Below are positions 48,994-56,397 of a stretch of DNA of 64,000 nucleotides, piece after piece. Every line of letters begins with the position of its first letter. The stretch's first letter is position 1. Below the pieces are notes generated by a model. It ran no database searches. It was not told the origin of the DNA and saw only the letters and a list, made by a program, of their open reading frames with translations. This DNA is from Paracidovorax konjaci (lineage in GTDB: Bacteria > Pseudomonadota > Gammaproteobacteria > Burkholderiales > Burkholderiaceae_C). The DNA lies in the NCBI RefSeq assembly GCF_900112675.1, contig NZ_FOMQ01000002.1, positions 372,001 through 436,000 of the forward strand, read 5' to 3'. The position numbers were made by a program, and so were the translations under genes.

Positions 48994-50064
48994 GTGAATC
49001 CTCTTGTACAGGGCGCCGCTGAGGCCCCGCTGCCGCCGCTGCTGGCGATCACGCAGGGCGACCCGGCCGGCATCGGTCCGGAGATCGTCGCGCGGGCCTT
49101 CCGCGATGCGCCCGGCGATCTGCGCGGCTGCTTCGTGGCCGGCGACGTCGAGACGCTGCGCCGCGCCGCGCGCTGCATTGCGCGGCCGGGCGAGCCTTCG
49201 CTGCCCGTCGCCGTGCTGGCATCGCCCGCCGAGGCCCGCGGCGCGCCGCCGCGCTGCCTGCCGGTGCTGCCGCTGCCGGGGCTGCCCGGCCCGGTACCGT
49301 TCGGCGCGGTGAGCGCCGAGGCCGGACGGGCCGCGGCGGATTGCGTCGTCTGGGCCGCGCGGGCCGCGCTGCGCGGCGAGGTCGATGGCCTAGTGACGGC
49401 GCCGCTGCACAAGGAGGCGCTGGCGGCCGCCGGCGTGGACTATCCGGGTCACACCGAGCTGCTGCAGGCAGAGGCTGCCCGCCATGCCGGCGTGCCCGTG
49501 GCCGGCATGCCGGTGCGCATGATGCTGGCGAGCGATGAACTGCGCACCGTGCTGGTCAGCATCCACGTGTCGCTGCGCGACGCGATCGCGGCCGTCACGC
49601 CGGACAACGTGCTGCGCACGCTGGAGATCACCCACGAGGCGCTGCGCCGCAGCCTCGGCCGCGCACCGCGCATCGGCGTGGCGGGCCTCAACCCGCACGC
49701 GGGCGAGGGCGGGTTGTTCGGGCACGAAGAGGCGGAGTCCATCGCGCCGGCCATCGCGGCCGCGCGCGCACGGGGCATCGATGCGCACGGCCCCTTCGCG
49801 CCCGACACGGTGTTCATGCGCGCGCGCAGCACGCCGCAGCGCGCGGGCGAATTCGACGTGGTGCTGGCGATGTACCACGACCAGGGCCTCATCCCCGTGA
49901 AATATCTGGGCGTGGACAAAGGCGTGAACGTCACGCTCGGGCTGCCGCTGGTGCGCACCAGCCCGGACCATGGCACGGCCTTCGACATCGCGGGCCGCGG
50001 CACGGCCGATGCTTCGAGCCTGATCGAGGCCGTGCGCATGGCACGGCGCCTCGCGCGGCCGTGA
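48994..50064 (+). CDS. pdxA: 4-hydroxythreonine-4-phosphate dehydrogenase
   Basis: 356 aa starting at GTG 48994, 10 nt after GGAGG. Signatures: TQGDPAGIGPEI, VTAPLHKEAL, PGHTELLQAEA, GLNPHAGEGGLFGHEE, MYHDQGLIPVKYLG and TSPDHGTAFDIAGRG. Conserved histidines in these motifs bind the divalent metal. It oxidises 4-phosphohydroxy-L-threonine in pyridoxal 5'-phosphate synthesis. Its usual partners ksgA and surA are not adjacent here. A strong terminator follows the stop. Confidence 0.97.
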   Translation: MNPLVQGAAEAPLPPLLAITQGDPAGIGPEIVARAFRDAPGDLRGCFVAGDVETLRRAARCIARPGEPSLPVAVLASPAEARGAPPRCLPVLPLPGLPGPVPFGAVSAEAGRAAADCVVWAARAALRGEVDGLVTAPLHKEALAAAGVDYPGHTELLQAEAARHAGVPVAGMPVRMMLASDELRTVLVSIHVSLRDAIAAVTPDNVLRTLEITHEALRRSLGRAPRIGVAGLNPHAGEGGLFGHEEAESIAPAIAAARARGIDAHGPFAPDTVFMRARSTPQRAGEFDVVLAMYHDQGLIPVKYLGVDKGVNVTLGLPLVRTSPDHGTAFDIAGRGTADASSLIEAVRMARRLARP

Positions 50065-50069
50065 CCGGG

Positions 50070-50096
50070 GAGCGGCGCGCCGCTCCGCTCTTTTTT
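50070..50096 (+). terminator. Intrinsic terminator after pdxA
   Basis: The perfect palindrome GAGCGGCGCGCCGCTC (50070-50085) is followed by CCGCTC and six T residues (50091-50096), 5 nt after the pdxA stop. This is the expected form for a rho-independent terminator on the plus strand, facing convergent mscL. Confidence 0.85.
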
Positions 50097-50105
50097 ACCG
50101 GCAGG

Positions 50106-50537
50106 TCAGCGGCGCAGGCTGTCGCGGATCTCGCGCAGCAGCACGATGTCCTCGGGCGGCGTGGCGGGTGCGGCCGGTGCCGGGGGTGGTGCCTCGCGCT
50201 TCAGGCGGTTGATTTGCTTGACCATCAGGAAAATGATGAAAGCGAGAATCAGGAAATTCACCGCGACGGTAATGAAGCTGCCATAAGCGAGCACCGGAAC
50301 GCCGGCTTTGCGCAACGCATCGAGCGTGGCCGGGGTACCCGGCGGGACACTGCCGAGCACGAGAAACAGATTCGAGAAATCCAGCCGGCCGAATACCAGG
50401 CCGACCACCGGCATGATGACGTCGTTCACCAGCGAATCGACGATCTTCCCGAAGGCGCCGCCGATGATCACGCCGACGGCGAGGTCTATCACATTTCCCT
50501 TTACCGCAAACTCCCGGAACTCTTTTGCAATACCCAT
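50106..50537 (-). CDS. mscL: Large-conductance mechanosensitive channel
   Basis: 143 aa; ATG at 50537 with AAGGAGAGG 4 nt upstream. The N-terminal amphipathic segment [20 protein letters not shown] is followed by TM1 ([18 protein letters not shown]), a periplasmic loop with [18 protein letters not shown], and TM2 (about residues 75-100). The cytoplasmic C-terminal helix ends in [11 protein letters not shown]. It is a homopentameric emergency valve opened by membrane tension in hypo-osmotic shock. It is divergent from petA. Confidence 0.97.
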   Translation of the reverse strand: MGIAKEFREFAVKGNVIDLAVGVIIGGAFGKIVDSLVNDVIMPVVGLVFGRLDFSNLFLVLGSVPPGTPATLDALRKAGVPVLAYGSFITVAVNFLILAFIIFLMVKQINRLKREAPPPAPAAPATPPEDIVLLREIRDSLRR

Positions 50538-50602
50538 TTCGCCTCTCCTTGATATAGCTGAAAACCCTTGCAGTATTGCCGAGTTGGAGGGGTGATAACC
50601 CC

Positions 50603-50632
50603 TGGAATTAACCTTACTCGCGCCGCTACAAT
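50603..50632 (+). promoter_or_regulatory. Candidate sigma-70 promoter of the pet operon
   Basis: TACAAT at 50627-50632 is one mismatch from the -10 consensus, with TGGAAT 18 nt upstream as a weak -35. It sits 40 nt before the petA ATG in an unusually AT-rich stretch. A small hairpin, AGGGG-TGATAA-CCCCT (50588-50603), lies next to it. Assigned by eye only. Confidence 0.4.
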
Positions 50633-50671
50633 TTGTGATTGATCCTAAAGCGACGACCTTCGAGGACCCCC

Positions 50672-51271
50672 ATGAGTGAAACCCCAATCGACTCCAGCAA
50701 GAGGACGTGGCTCATTGCGTCGGGCTGTGCTGGTGCGGTGGGCGGCGTGGCGACGGCCGTGCCGTTCGTGAGCACGTTCCAGCCCTCCGAAAAAGCCAAG
50801 GCCGCTGGGGCCGCGGTCGAGGTGGACATCTCCGGCCTGAAAGCCGGCGAGAAAGTCACGGTGGAGTGGCGCGGCAAACCGGTGTGGATCATCAAGCGCA
50901 CCCCCGAGCAGCTCGCCGCGCTTCCCGGCCTCGACGGCCAGCTCGCCGATCCCAAGTCCGAACGCAAGCCGTCCGAACTCACCCCCGAATACGCGCGCAA
51001 CGAGAACCGCTCTATCAAGCCCGAGATCCTCGTGGCGGTGGGCATCTGCACGCACCTCGGCTGCTCGCCCAGCGACAAGTTCGCCCCCGGTGCGCAGCCC
51101 TCGCTGCCCGACGACTGGAAGGGCGGCTTCCTCTGCCCCTGCCACGGCTCGACCTTCGACATGGCCGGCCGCGTCTTCAAGAACAAGCCCGCGCCCGACA
51201 ACCTCGAAGTGCCTCCCCACATGTACCTGTCGGAGACCAAGCTCCTGATCGGTGAAGACAAGCAGGCCTGA
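50672..51271 (+). CDS. petA: Ubiquinol-cytochrome c reductase Rieske iron-sulfur subunit
   Basis: 199 aa; start chosen at ATG 50672, beginning [17 protein letters not shown], with the single membrane anchor at about residues 12-35. Cluster-binding loops CTHLGC (126-131) and CPCHGS (155-160) hold the two Cys and two His ligands of the [2Fe-2S] centre. It carries electrons from ubiquinol to cytochrome c1 in the bc1 complex. First gene of petABC; petB starts 13 nt after its stop. Confidence 0.97.
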   Translation: MSETPIDSSKRTWLIASGCAGAVGGVATAVPFVSTFQPSEKAKAAGAAVEVDISGLKAGEKVTVEWRGKPVWIIKRTPEQLAALPGLDGQLADPKSERKPSELTPEYARNENRSIKPEILVAVGICTHLGCSPSDKFAPGAQPSLPDDWKGGFLCPCHGSTFDMAGRVFKNKPAPDNLEVPPHMYLSETKLLIGEDKQA

Positions 51272-51284
51272 GGGAGAAGAACGC

Positions 51285-52703
51285 ATGGCTCACCACGAAT
51301 TCAAGGACATCTCTCCGAACGCCTCCACGGGCGCCAAGGTCACGAACTGGTTCGAGAACCGGTTCCCGACGGCCTTCGACGCCTACCGGGTGCACATGTC
51401 GGAGTACTACGCTCCGAAGAACTTCAACTTCTGGTACATCTTCGGCTCGCTGGCGCTGCTGGTGCTGGTGATCCAGATCGTCACCGGCATCTTCCTCGTG
51501 ATGCACTACAAGCCCGACGCCGCCAAGGCATTCGAGTCGGTCGAGTACATCATGCGCGACGTGCCCTGGGGCTGGCTCATCCGCTACATGCACTCCACGG
51601 GCGCCTCGGCGTTCTTCGTGGTGGTGTACCTGCACATGTTCCGCGGGCTGCTCTACGGCTCCTACCGCAAGCCGCGCGAACTGGTCTGGATCTTCGGCTG
51701 CGCGATCTTCCTCGCGCTCATGGCCGAGGCCTTCATGGGCTACCTGCTGCCCTGGGGCCAGATGTCGTACTGGGGCGCCCAGGTGATCGTGAACCTGTTC
51801 GCGGCCATCCCCTTCGTCGGCCCCGACCTGGCACTGCTGATCCGCGGCGACTACGTGGTGGGCGACGCCACCCTGAACCGCTTCTTCAGCTTCCACGTGA
51901 TCGCCGTGCCGCTCGTGCTGCTGGGCCTCGTGGTCGCCCACCTGCTGGCGCTGCACGACGTGGGTTCCAACAACCCCGACGGCATCGAGATCAAGGGCCC
52001 CAACGCCCCGCGCGACGAGCAGGGCCATCCGCTGGACGGCATCCCGTTCCACCCGTACTACACGGTGCACGACATCTTCGGCGTGTGCGTGTTCCTGTTC
52101 ATCTTCTCGGCCGTGGTGTTCTTCGCACCCGAGTTCGGCGGCTACTTCCTGGAATACAACAACTTCATTCCGGCCGACCCGCTCAAGACGCCCGCGCACA
52201 TCGCGCCCGTCTGGTACTTCACGCCGTTCTACTCGATGCTGCGCGCCATCACGAGCGAGATGATGTATGCGCTCATCGGCTGCGTGGCGCTGGCCGCGGG
52301 CTTCGGCGTGATCAAGGGCCGGCTGCCGTCCTTCGTCAAGGCCGCCATCGTGGCCGTGGCCGTGGTCGCCATCGCGCTCATGCTGTCCATCGACGCCAAG
52401 TTCTGGGGCGTGGTGGTGATGGGCGGTGCCGTGATCATCCTGTTCTTCCTGCCGTGGCTCGACCACAGCCCCGTGAAGTCCATCCGCTACCGCCCGAGTT
52501 GGCACAAGTACCTTTACGGCATCTTCGTGATCAACTTCGTGGCCCTCGCATACCTGGGCGTGCAGCCCCCGTCGCCGATCGGCGAACGCGTCTCGCAGGT
52601 CGGCACGCTGTTCTACTTCGGCTTCTTCCTGCTCATGCCCTGGTGGAGCCGCCTCGGCGAGCCCAAGCCGGTGCCTGACCGCGTGACCTTCGCCGCGCAC
52701 TGA
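51285..52703 (+). CDS. petB: Cytochrome b of the bc1 complex
   Basis: 472 aa from ATG at 51285 (AGGGAGA upstream). An eight-helix-type cytochrome b: heme-ligand histidines in IRYMHSTGASAFFVVVYLHM and FSFHVIAVPLVLLGLVVAHL, and the Qo-site motif PEFGG (equivalent to PEWY) in FFAPEFGGYF. The longer C-terminus (beyond about residue 400) is usual in betaproteobacteria. It oxidises ubiquinol and contributes to proton translocation. Confidence 0.97.
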   Translation: MAHHEFKDISPNASTGAKVTNWFENRFPTAFDAYRVHMSEYYAPKNFNFWYIFGSLALLVLVIQIVTGIFLVMHYKPDAAKAFESVEYIMRDVPWGWLIRYMHSTGASAFFVVVYLHMFRGLLYGSYRKPRELVWIFGCAIFLALMAEAFMGYLLPWGQMSYWGAQVIVNLFAAIPFVGPDLALLIRGDYVVGDATLNRFFSFHVIAVPLVLLGLVVAHLLALHDVGSNNPDGIEIKGPNAPRDEQGHPLDGIPFHPYYTVHDIFGVCVFLFIFSAVVFFAPEFGGYFLEYNNFIPADPLKTPAHIAPVWYFTPFYSMLRAITSEMMYALIGCVALAAGFGVIKGRLPSFVKAAIVAVAVVAIALMLSIDAKFWGVVVMGGAVIILFFLPWLDHSPVKSIRYRPSWHKYLYGIFVINFVALAYLGVQPPSPIGERVSQVGTLFYFGFFLLMPWWSRLGEPKPVPDRVTFAAH

Positions 52704-52722
52704 GCGGGCCGGAACGACGACC

Positions 52723-53478
52723 ATGAAAAAAATCATCCTCACGCTGATTGCCTCGCTCGGGTTCGCCCTGGGCGCGCACGCCGCAGAAGGCGGCATCGCC
52801 TGGGACAAGGCCCCGGTGCGCACGAACGACACGGCCTCGCTGCAGAACGGCGCCAAGATCTTCGTCAACTACTGCCTGAGCTGCCACTCCGCCGCCTTCA
52901 TGCGCTACAACCGCCTGAAGGACATTGGCCTCACCGACCAGCAGGTCAAGGACAACCTGCTCTTCGCCACCGACAAGGTCGGCGAGACGATGAAGGCCAC
53001 CATCGATCCGCGGCAGGCCAAGGACTGGTTCGGCGCCAACCCGCCGGACCTCACCGTGATCGCGCGTTCGCGCGCCGGGCACAACGGCACCGGAGCGGAC
53101 TACCTCTACACCTTCCTGCGCACGTTCTACCGCGACGAGACCAAGGCCACGGGCTGGAACAACCTCGCTTTCCCGAGCGTGGGCATGCCGCACGCGCTGT
53201 GGCAACTGCAGGGCGATCGCCGTCCGGTTTTCGAGGAACACGAGAGCCACGGCCACAAAACCCAGGTATTCAAAGGCTGGGAGCAACTGACTCCGGGTAC
53301 CATGTCGCCCCTCCAGTACGACGAGACCGTGGGTGATCTCGTCAACTACCTGCAGTGGATGGCCGAGCCGGCGCAAAATACGCGGGTTCGCGTCGGTGTG
53401 TGGGTGCTGATCTTCCTCGGCATCTTCACCGTCATCGCCTGGCGCCTCAATGCGGCGTTCTGGAAGGACGTCAAGTAA
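52723..53478 (+). CDS. petC: Cytochrome c1 of the bc1 complex
   Basis: 251 aa. Signal peptide MKKIILTLIASLGFALGAHA, covalent heme site CLSCH at residues 51-55, and a C-terminal membrane anchor (about residues 223-243, VGVWVLIFLGIFTVIAW). It passes electrons from the Rieske protein to soluble cytochrome c. It is 19 nt downstream of petB and followed by a terminator. Confidence 0.97.
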   Translation: MKKIILTLIASLGFALGAHAAEGGIAWDKAPVRTNDTASLQNGAKIFVNYCLSCHSAAFMRYNRLKDIGLTDQQVKDNLLFATDKVGETMKATIDPRQAKDWFGANPPDLTVIARSRAGHNGTGADYLYTFLRTFYRDETKATGWNNLAFPSVGMPHALWQLQGDRRPVFEEHESHGHKTQVFKGWEQLTPGTMSPLQYDETVGDLVNYLQWMAEPAQNTRVRVGVWVLIFLGIFTVIAWRLNAAFWKDVK

Positions 53479-53533
53479 GCTTGGCCTCCGCTGCAGCATC
53501 AGCGTCGCCTTCGTGCGGCGCATTTCGCTTTCC

Positions 53534-53565
53534 AGAGTGGACGTTTCACGCGCCCACTCTTTTTG
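53534..53565 (+). terminator. Intrinsic terminator after petABC
   Basis: AGAGTGG (53534-53540) pairs with CCACTCT (53554-53560), and the T-rich run TTTTGATTTTT follows. It lies between petC and sspA, so sspA may be expressed partly by read-through or from its own promoter. Confidence 0.65.
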
Positions 53566-53585
53566 ATTTTTAGGAGCTTCCCACC

Positions 53586-54197
53586 ATGATGGTGCTTTAT
53601 TCGGGTACGACCTGTCCTTTCTCCCATCGCTGCCGCTTCGTCCTGTTCGAAAAGGGCATGGACTTCGAAATCCGCGATGTGGACCTGTACAACAAGCCCG
53701 AAGACATCAACGTGATGAACCCCTATGGCCAGGTGCCCATCCTGGTCGAGCGCGACCTCATCCTGTATGAGTCGAACATCATCAACGAGTACATCGACGA
53801 GCGCTTCCCGCACCCGCAGCTGATGCCTGGCGACCCGGTCGACCGTGCCCGCGTGCGCCTGTTCCTGCTCAACTTCGAGAAGGAACTGTTCGTCCACGTG
53901 AACGTGCTGGAGTCGCGCGCCACCAAGGGCAACGAGAAGGCGCTCGAAAAGGCCCGCTCGCACATCCGCGACCGCCTCACGCAGCTGGCCCCGGTGTTCC
54001 TCAAGAACAAGTACATGCTGGGCGAGAATTTCTCGATGCTCGACGTCGCCATCGCGCCGCTGCTCTGGCGCCTGGACTACTATGGCATCGAGCTGTCGAA
54101 GAACGCCGCGCCGCTGCTGAAGTACGCCGAACGCATCTTCTCGCGCCCGGCCTACATCGAAGCGCTGACGCCTTCCGAGAAAGTCATGCGCAAGTAA
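53586..54197 (+). CDS. sspA: Stringent starvation protein A
   Basis: 203 aa; first of two tandem ATGs, 9 nt after AGGAG. A glutathione-S-transferase-like fold: thioredoxin-like N-domain with SGTTCPFSHRCRFVLFEKG and NPYGQVPILVERDLILYES, then an all-helical C-domain. SspA binds RNA polymerase and acts as a transcription regulator in starvation and acid stress; it does not need GST activity. Linkage to petABC and sspB is standard in betaproteobacteria. Confidence 0.96.
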   Translation: MMVLYSGTTCPFSHRCRFVLFEKGMDFEIRDVDLYNKPEDINVMNPYGQVPILVERDLILYESNIINEYIDERFPHPQLMPGDPVDRARVRLFLLNFEKELFVHVNVLESRATKGNEKALEKARSHIRDRLTQLAPVFLKNKYMLGENFSMLDVAIAPLLWRLDYYGIELSKNAAPLLKYAERIFSRPAYIEALTPSEKVMRK

Positions 54198-54245
54198 GCG
54201 CTGCTGCTGCACCCTGCCTCCCCGCTTCCCTTCCGAAACGCCGAC

Positions 54246-54791
54246 ATGATGAACGCCCAGGACTCCACTTCCACGCGCCCCTACCTGATCCGGGCCTTGT
54301 ACGAGTGGTGCACCGACAATGGCTTCACGCCCTACATCGCGGTGCGCGTGGACGATTCGGTCCAGGTGCCGCGCGAATACGTGAAGGATGGCGAGATCGT
54401 GCTCAACGTCAGCTACGACGCCACCAGCGCGCTGCAGCTGGGCAATGATTTCATCGAGTTCAAGGCCCGTTTCGGCGGCAAGCCGCGCGACATCATGGTG
54501 CCCATCGGGCGGGTGATCGCGATCTATGCCCGCGAGAACGGCCAGGGCATGGCATTCCCCCCGCCAGTGGATGTGCTCTCGCCGGGGGGCTTGCCGCCCG
54601 GTGCGGTGTCCAGCCTGCTGGATGCCGGCGGCGCCCCCACCGGAGGTGCGCTCGAACCTGCGGAAGGCGACGACCGCGTGGTGCAGCTCGTTCCGTCCGA
54701 GGGTGGTGCTTCCTCCCCTTCGGACGAACCTCCGCGCGGCCCCGGTCCGGCTGCGTCGGGTGGCCGTCCCTCGCTCAAACGCGTCAAGTGA
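54246..54791 (+). CDS. sspB: ClpXP protease specificity-enhancing factor SspB
   Basis: 181 aa; two adjacent ATGs (54246, 54249), no clear Shine-Dalgarno. The folded domain (about residues 10-110) has RPYLIRALYEWCTDNGFTP and IEFKARFGGKPRDIMVPIGR. A flexible Gly/Pro-rich tail ends in GRPSLKRVK, matching the ClpX-binding tail of E. coli SspB. It delivers ssrA-tagged proteins from stalled ribosomes to ClpXP. Confidence 0.96.
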   Translation: MMNAQDSTSTRPYLIRALYEWCTDNGFTPYIAVRVDDSVQVPREYVKDGEIVLNVSYDATSALQLGNDFIEFKARFGGKPRDIMVPIGRVIAIYARENGQGMAFPPPVDVLSPGGLPPGAVSSLLDAGGAPTGGALEPAEGDDRVVQLVPSEGGASSPSDEPPRGPGPAASGGRPSLKRVK

Positions 54792-54840
54792 TCCCGGCGC
54801 CGGCTGCGCCCGGCCCCTGCGAAGGGGCTGCGTGGCGCGG

Positions 54841-54846
54841 TAGAAT
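54841..54846 (+). promoter_or_regulatory. Candidate -10 box of tRNA-Thr
   Basis: TAGAAT, one mismatch from TATAAT, 9 nt before the mature tRNA 5' end. No good -35 is visible 16-18 nt upstream. A GCCCCT...AGGGGC hairpin lies just before it and may end the sspB transcript. Confidence 0.45.
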
Positions 54847-54855
54847 GCGCGCTTC

Positions 54856-54931
54856 GCCGATTTAGCTCAGTTGGTAGAGCACCCGCCTTGTAAGCGGAAG
54901 GTCGTCAGTTCGATCCCGACAATCGGCACCA
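54856..54931 (+). tRNA. tRNA-Thr (anticodon UGU)
   Basis: 76 nt with encoded CCA. Acceptor arms GCCGATT and AATCGGC, D-arm GCTC...GAGC, anticodon loop CTTGTAA (anticodon TGT, reads ACA) and T-arm with GTTCGATCC. The outermost pair of the anticodon stem reads C-A rather than a Watson-Crick pair. A T-run follows 3 nt after the gene. Confidence 0.97.
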
Positions 54932-54971
54932 TCTTTTTTCTTCCCGTTCGCCACCAGCGTGCCGCAGGGCC

Positions 54972-55271
54972 TCAGGTTTGGATTTTCAGGCGAATGGCGT
55001 TAACCTCCCACCCCCGAACGCGCAGATGCGCCTGCAAGGCAGGCAGCAACTGACGCACCTTGGCTGCCGCCGCATTGCTGCGGACCAGCAGGCACCACGT
55101 CGTGCCCTCGATCGGCCCTGCCTGGATGGCGGGCCGCAAGGTGGCGGGAATCAGCAACTCGATGGCCTTGAGCCGTTCGCTCGAGTCGCGCGTCAAGGCA
55201 GCCAGGCGGGCCAATGTGGGGGAATCCTCGGTGGCCTGCAGCAGCGTGACGGCGTGGTGACGGCGGTTCAT
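54972..55271 (-). CDS. DUF721/DciA-like protein
   Basis: 99 aa from ATG at 55271, beginning MNRRHHAVTLLQATEDSPTL. It has the short DUF721 pattern (LIPATLRPAIQAGPIEGTTW, VRSNAAAAKVRQLLPALQAH). Members of this family next to secA or lpxC in proteobacteria include DciA, a loader of the DnaB helicase; whether this short form does that is inference. It is divergent from the M23 peptidase gene with about 30 nt between start codons. Confidence 0.8.
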   Translation of the reverse strand: MNRRHHAVTLLQATEDSPTLARLAALTRDSSERLKAIELLIPATLRPAIQAGPIEGTTWCLLVRSNAAAAKVRQLLPALQAHLRVRGWEVNAIRLKIQT

Positions 55272-55302
55272 GGAAATGCGCCGCGCGGCGCGGAGAAACG
55301 AA

Positions 55303-56262
55303 GTGCAGTTGATTATCACGGACGCCTGGCTGGCGCGCAGCCGCGCCATCCATCTCTCGGGCCTGCGGCTGGCGGTGGCCGGCCTGGTGCTCTCGGTGCT
55401 GGTCATGCTGGTGGCGGCCTTGCTCTACCACTGGGTGTTCCTGAAGGGGGCCCGCGAAGGCTGGCCGGTGGTCGGTTCGCTGGTGCGGCTGGCCGCGCGC
55501 GACGAGATGGCCGAACGCGACCGGTTCATGCGGGCGAACCTCGACGCGATGGCCCGCAAGGTCGGCGAGATGCAAGCGCGCATGCTGCAGCTCGAATCGC
55601 TCGGCGAGCGGGTTTCCGGCCTGGCAGGCATGCCGGCCGCTGAATTCACCCGCCCGCCGGGGCAGGGCGGGGCGCTGGTCTCCAGCCGCCCGATGGACAT
55701 GGAAGAACTGCAGAGCACGCTGGATGCCCTGTCCCAGCTCACCGACCGCCGGGTGGACCTGCTGACCGTGGTGGAATCGCGCCTGTTCGACCAGCACATC
55801 CGCAAGAACATGGTGCCCACCCAGGAACCCGTCCTCGGCAAGTCCGCAGGGTCGCCCTTCGGCTGGCGCATCGACCCGTTCACGGGCCAGTCGGCCCTGC
55901 ACACCGGGCTGGACTTCCAGGCCGACACGGGCACCCCCATTTTGGCGGCCGCGGGCGGCGTGGTGGTGGCGCAGGAATACCACCCGGCCTACGGCAACAT
56001 GATCGAGGTCGACCACGGCAACCAGTTGGTCACGCGGTATGCGCATGCTTCCCGCACGCTCGTCAAGCGCGGCGATCTGGTCCGCCGGGGGCAGAAGATC
56101 GCCGAGGTCGGGACCACCGGCCGTTCCACCGGGCCGCACCTGCATTTCGAGGTGCTGGTGCAGGGCGTTCCGCAGGATCCGCAGAAATTCCTGCATGCCG
56201 GCACGACGGGCATCCCTGCGGACCAGCGGGTGGCGGCGAAGGCCGCCACGCCTCGCAGGTAA
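55303..56262 (+). CDS. M23-family (LytM) peptidase, membrane-anchored
   Basis: 319 aa from GTG 55303, chosen because GGAGAAACGAA directly precedes it and homologues start with the QLIITDAWLARS sequence; an ATG at 55270 would overlap the divergent DUF721 start. An N-terminal membrane anchor (about residues 22-45), a predicted coiled region (about 65-100) and a C-terminal LytM domain: HTGLDFQADTGTPILAAAGG and HLHFEV contain the zinc ligands, so it is probably an active peptidoglycan endopeptidase. It is upstream of secA, as in related genomes. Confidence 0.92.
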   Translation: MQLIITDAWLARSRAIHLSGLRLAVAGLVLSVLVMLVAALLYHWVFLKGAREGWPVVGSLVRLAARDEMAERDRFMRANLDAMARKVGEMQARMLQLESLGERVSGLAGMPAAEFTRPPGQGGALVSSRPMDMEELQSTLDALSQLTDRRVDLLTVVESRLFDQHIRKNMVPTQEPVLGKSAGSPFGWRIDPFTGQSALHTGLDFQADTGTPILAAAGGVVVAQEYHPAYGNMIEVDHGNQLVTRYAHASRTLVKRGDLVRRGQKIAEVGTTGRSTGPHLHFEVLVQGVPQDPQKFLHAGTTGIPADQRVAAKAATPRR

Positions 56263-56364
56263 AATCGCGCGCTCCGGAATCGCTGCCCCTGGTTGCATAA
56301 CTTGCAAGCGGTGGCGGTGGCCCCCATCTGAACCCACTTCATCATTAGGGATTCGGGTCGCGGC

Positions 56365-56382
56365 ACCTGCCCCAGGGCAGGT
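56365..56382 (+). promoter_or_regulatory. Hairpin in the secA leader
   Basis: ACCTGCCC (56365-56372) and GGGCAGGT (56375-56382) form an 8-bp inverted repeat with a tiny loop, ending 15 nt before the secA ATG. No Shine-Dalgarno lies between it and the start codon. It could block or shape ribosome access. No T-run, so it is unlikely to be a terminator. Confidence 0.5.
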
Positions 56383-56397
56383 CGCGGTCCTGTTCGC

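Noticed and set aside
50588-50603. AGGGG-TGATAA-CCCCT hairpin before petA as a terminator
   Set aside because: No T-run on either strand and no gene ending there.
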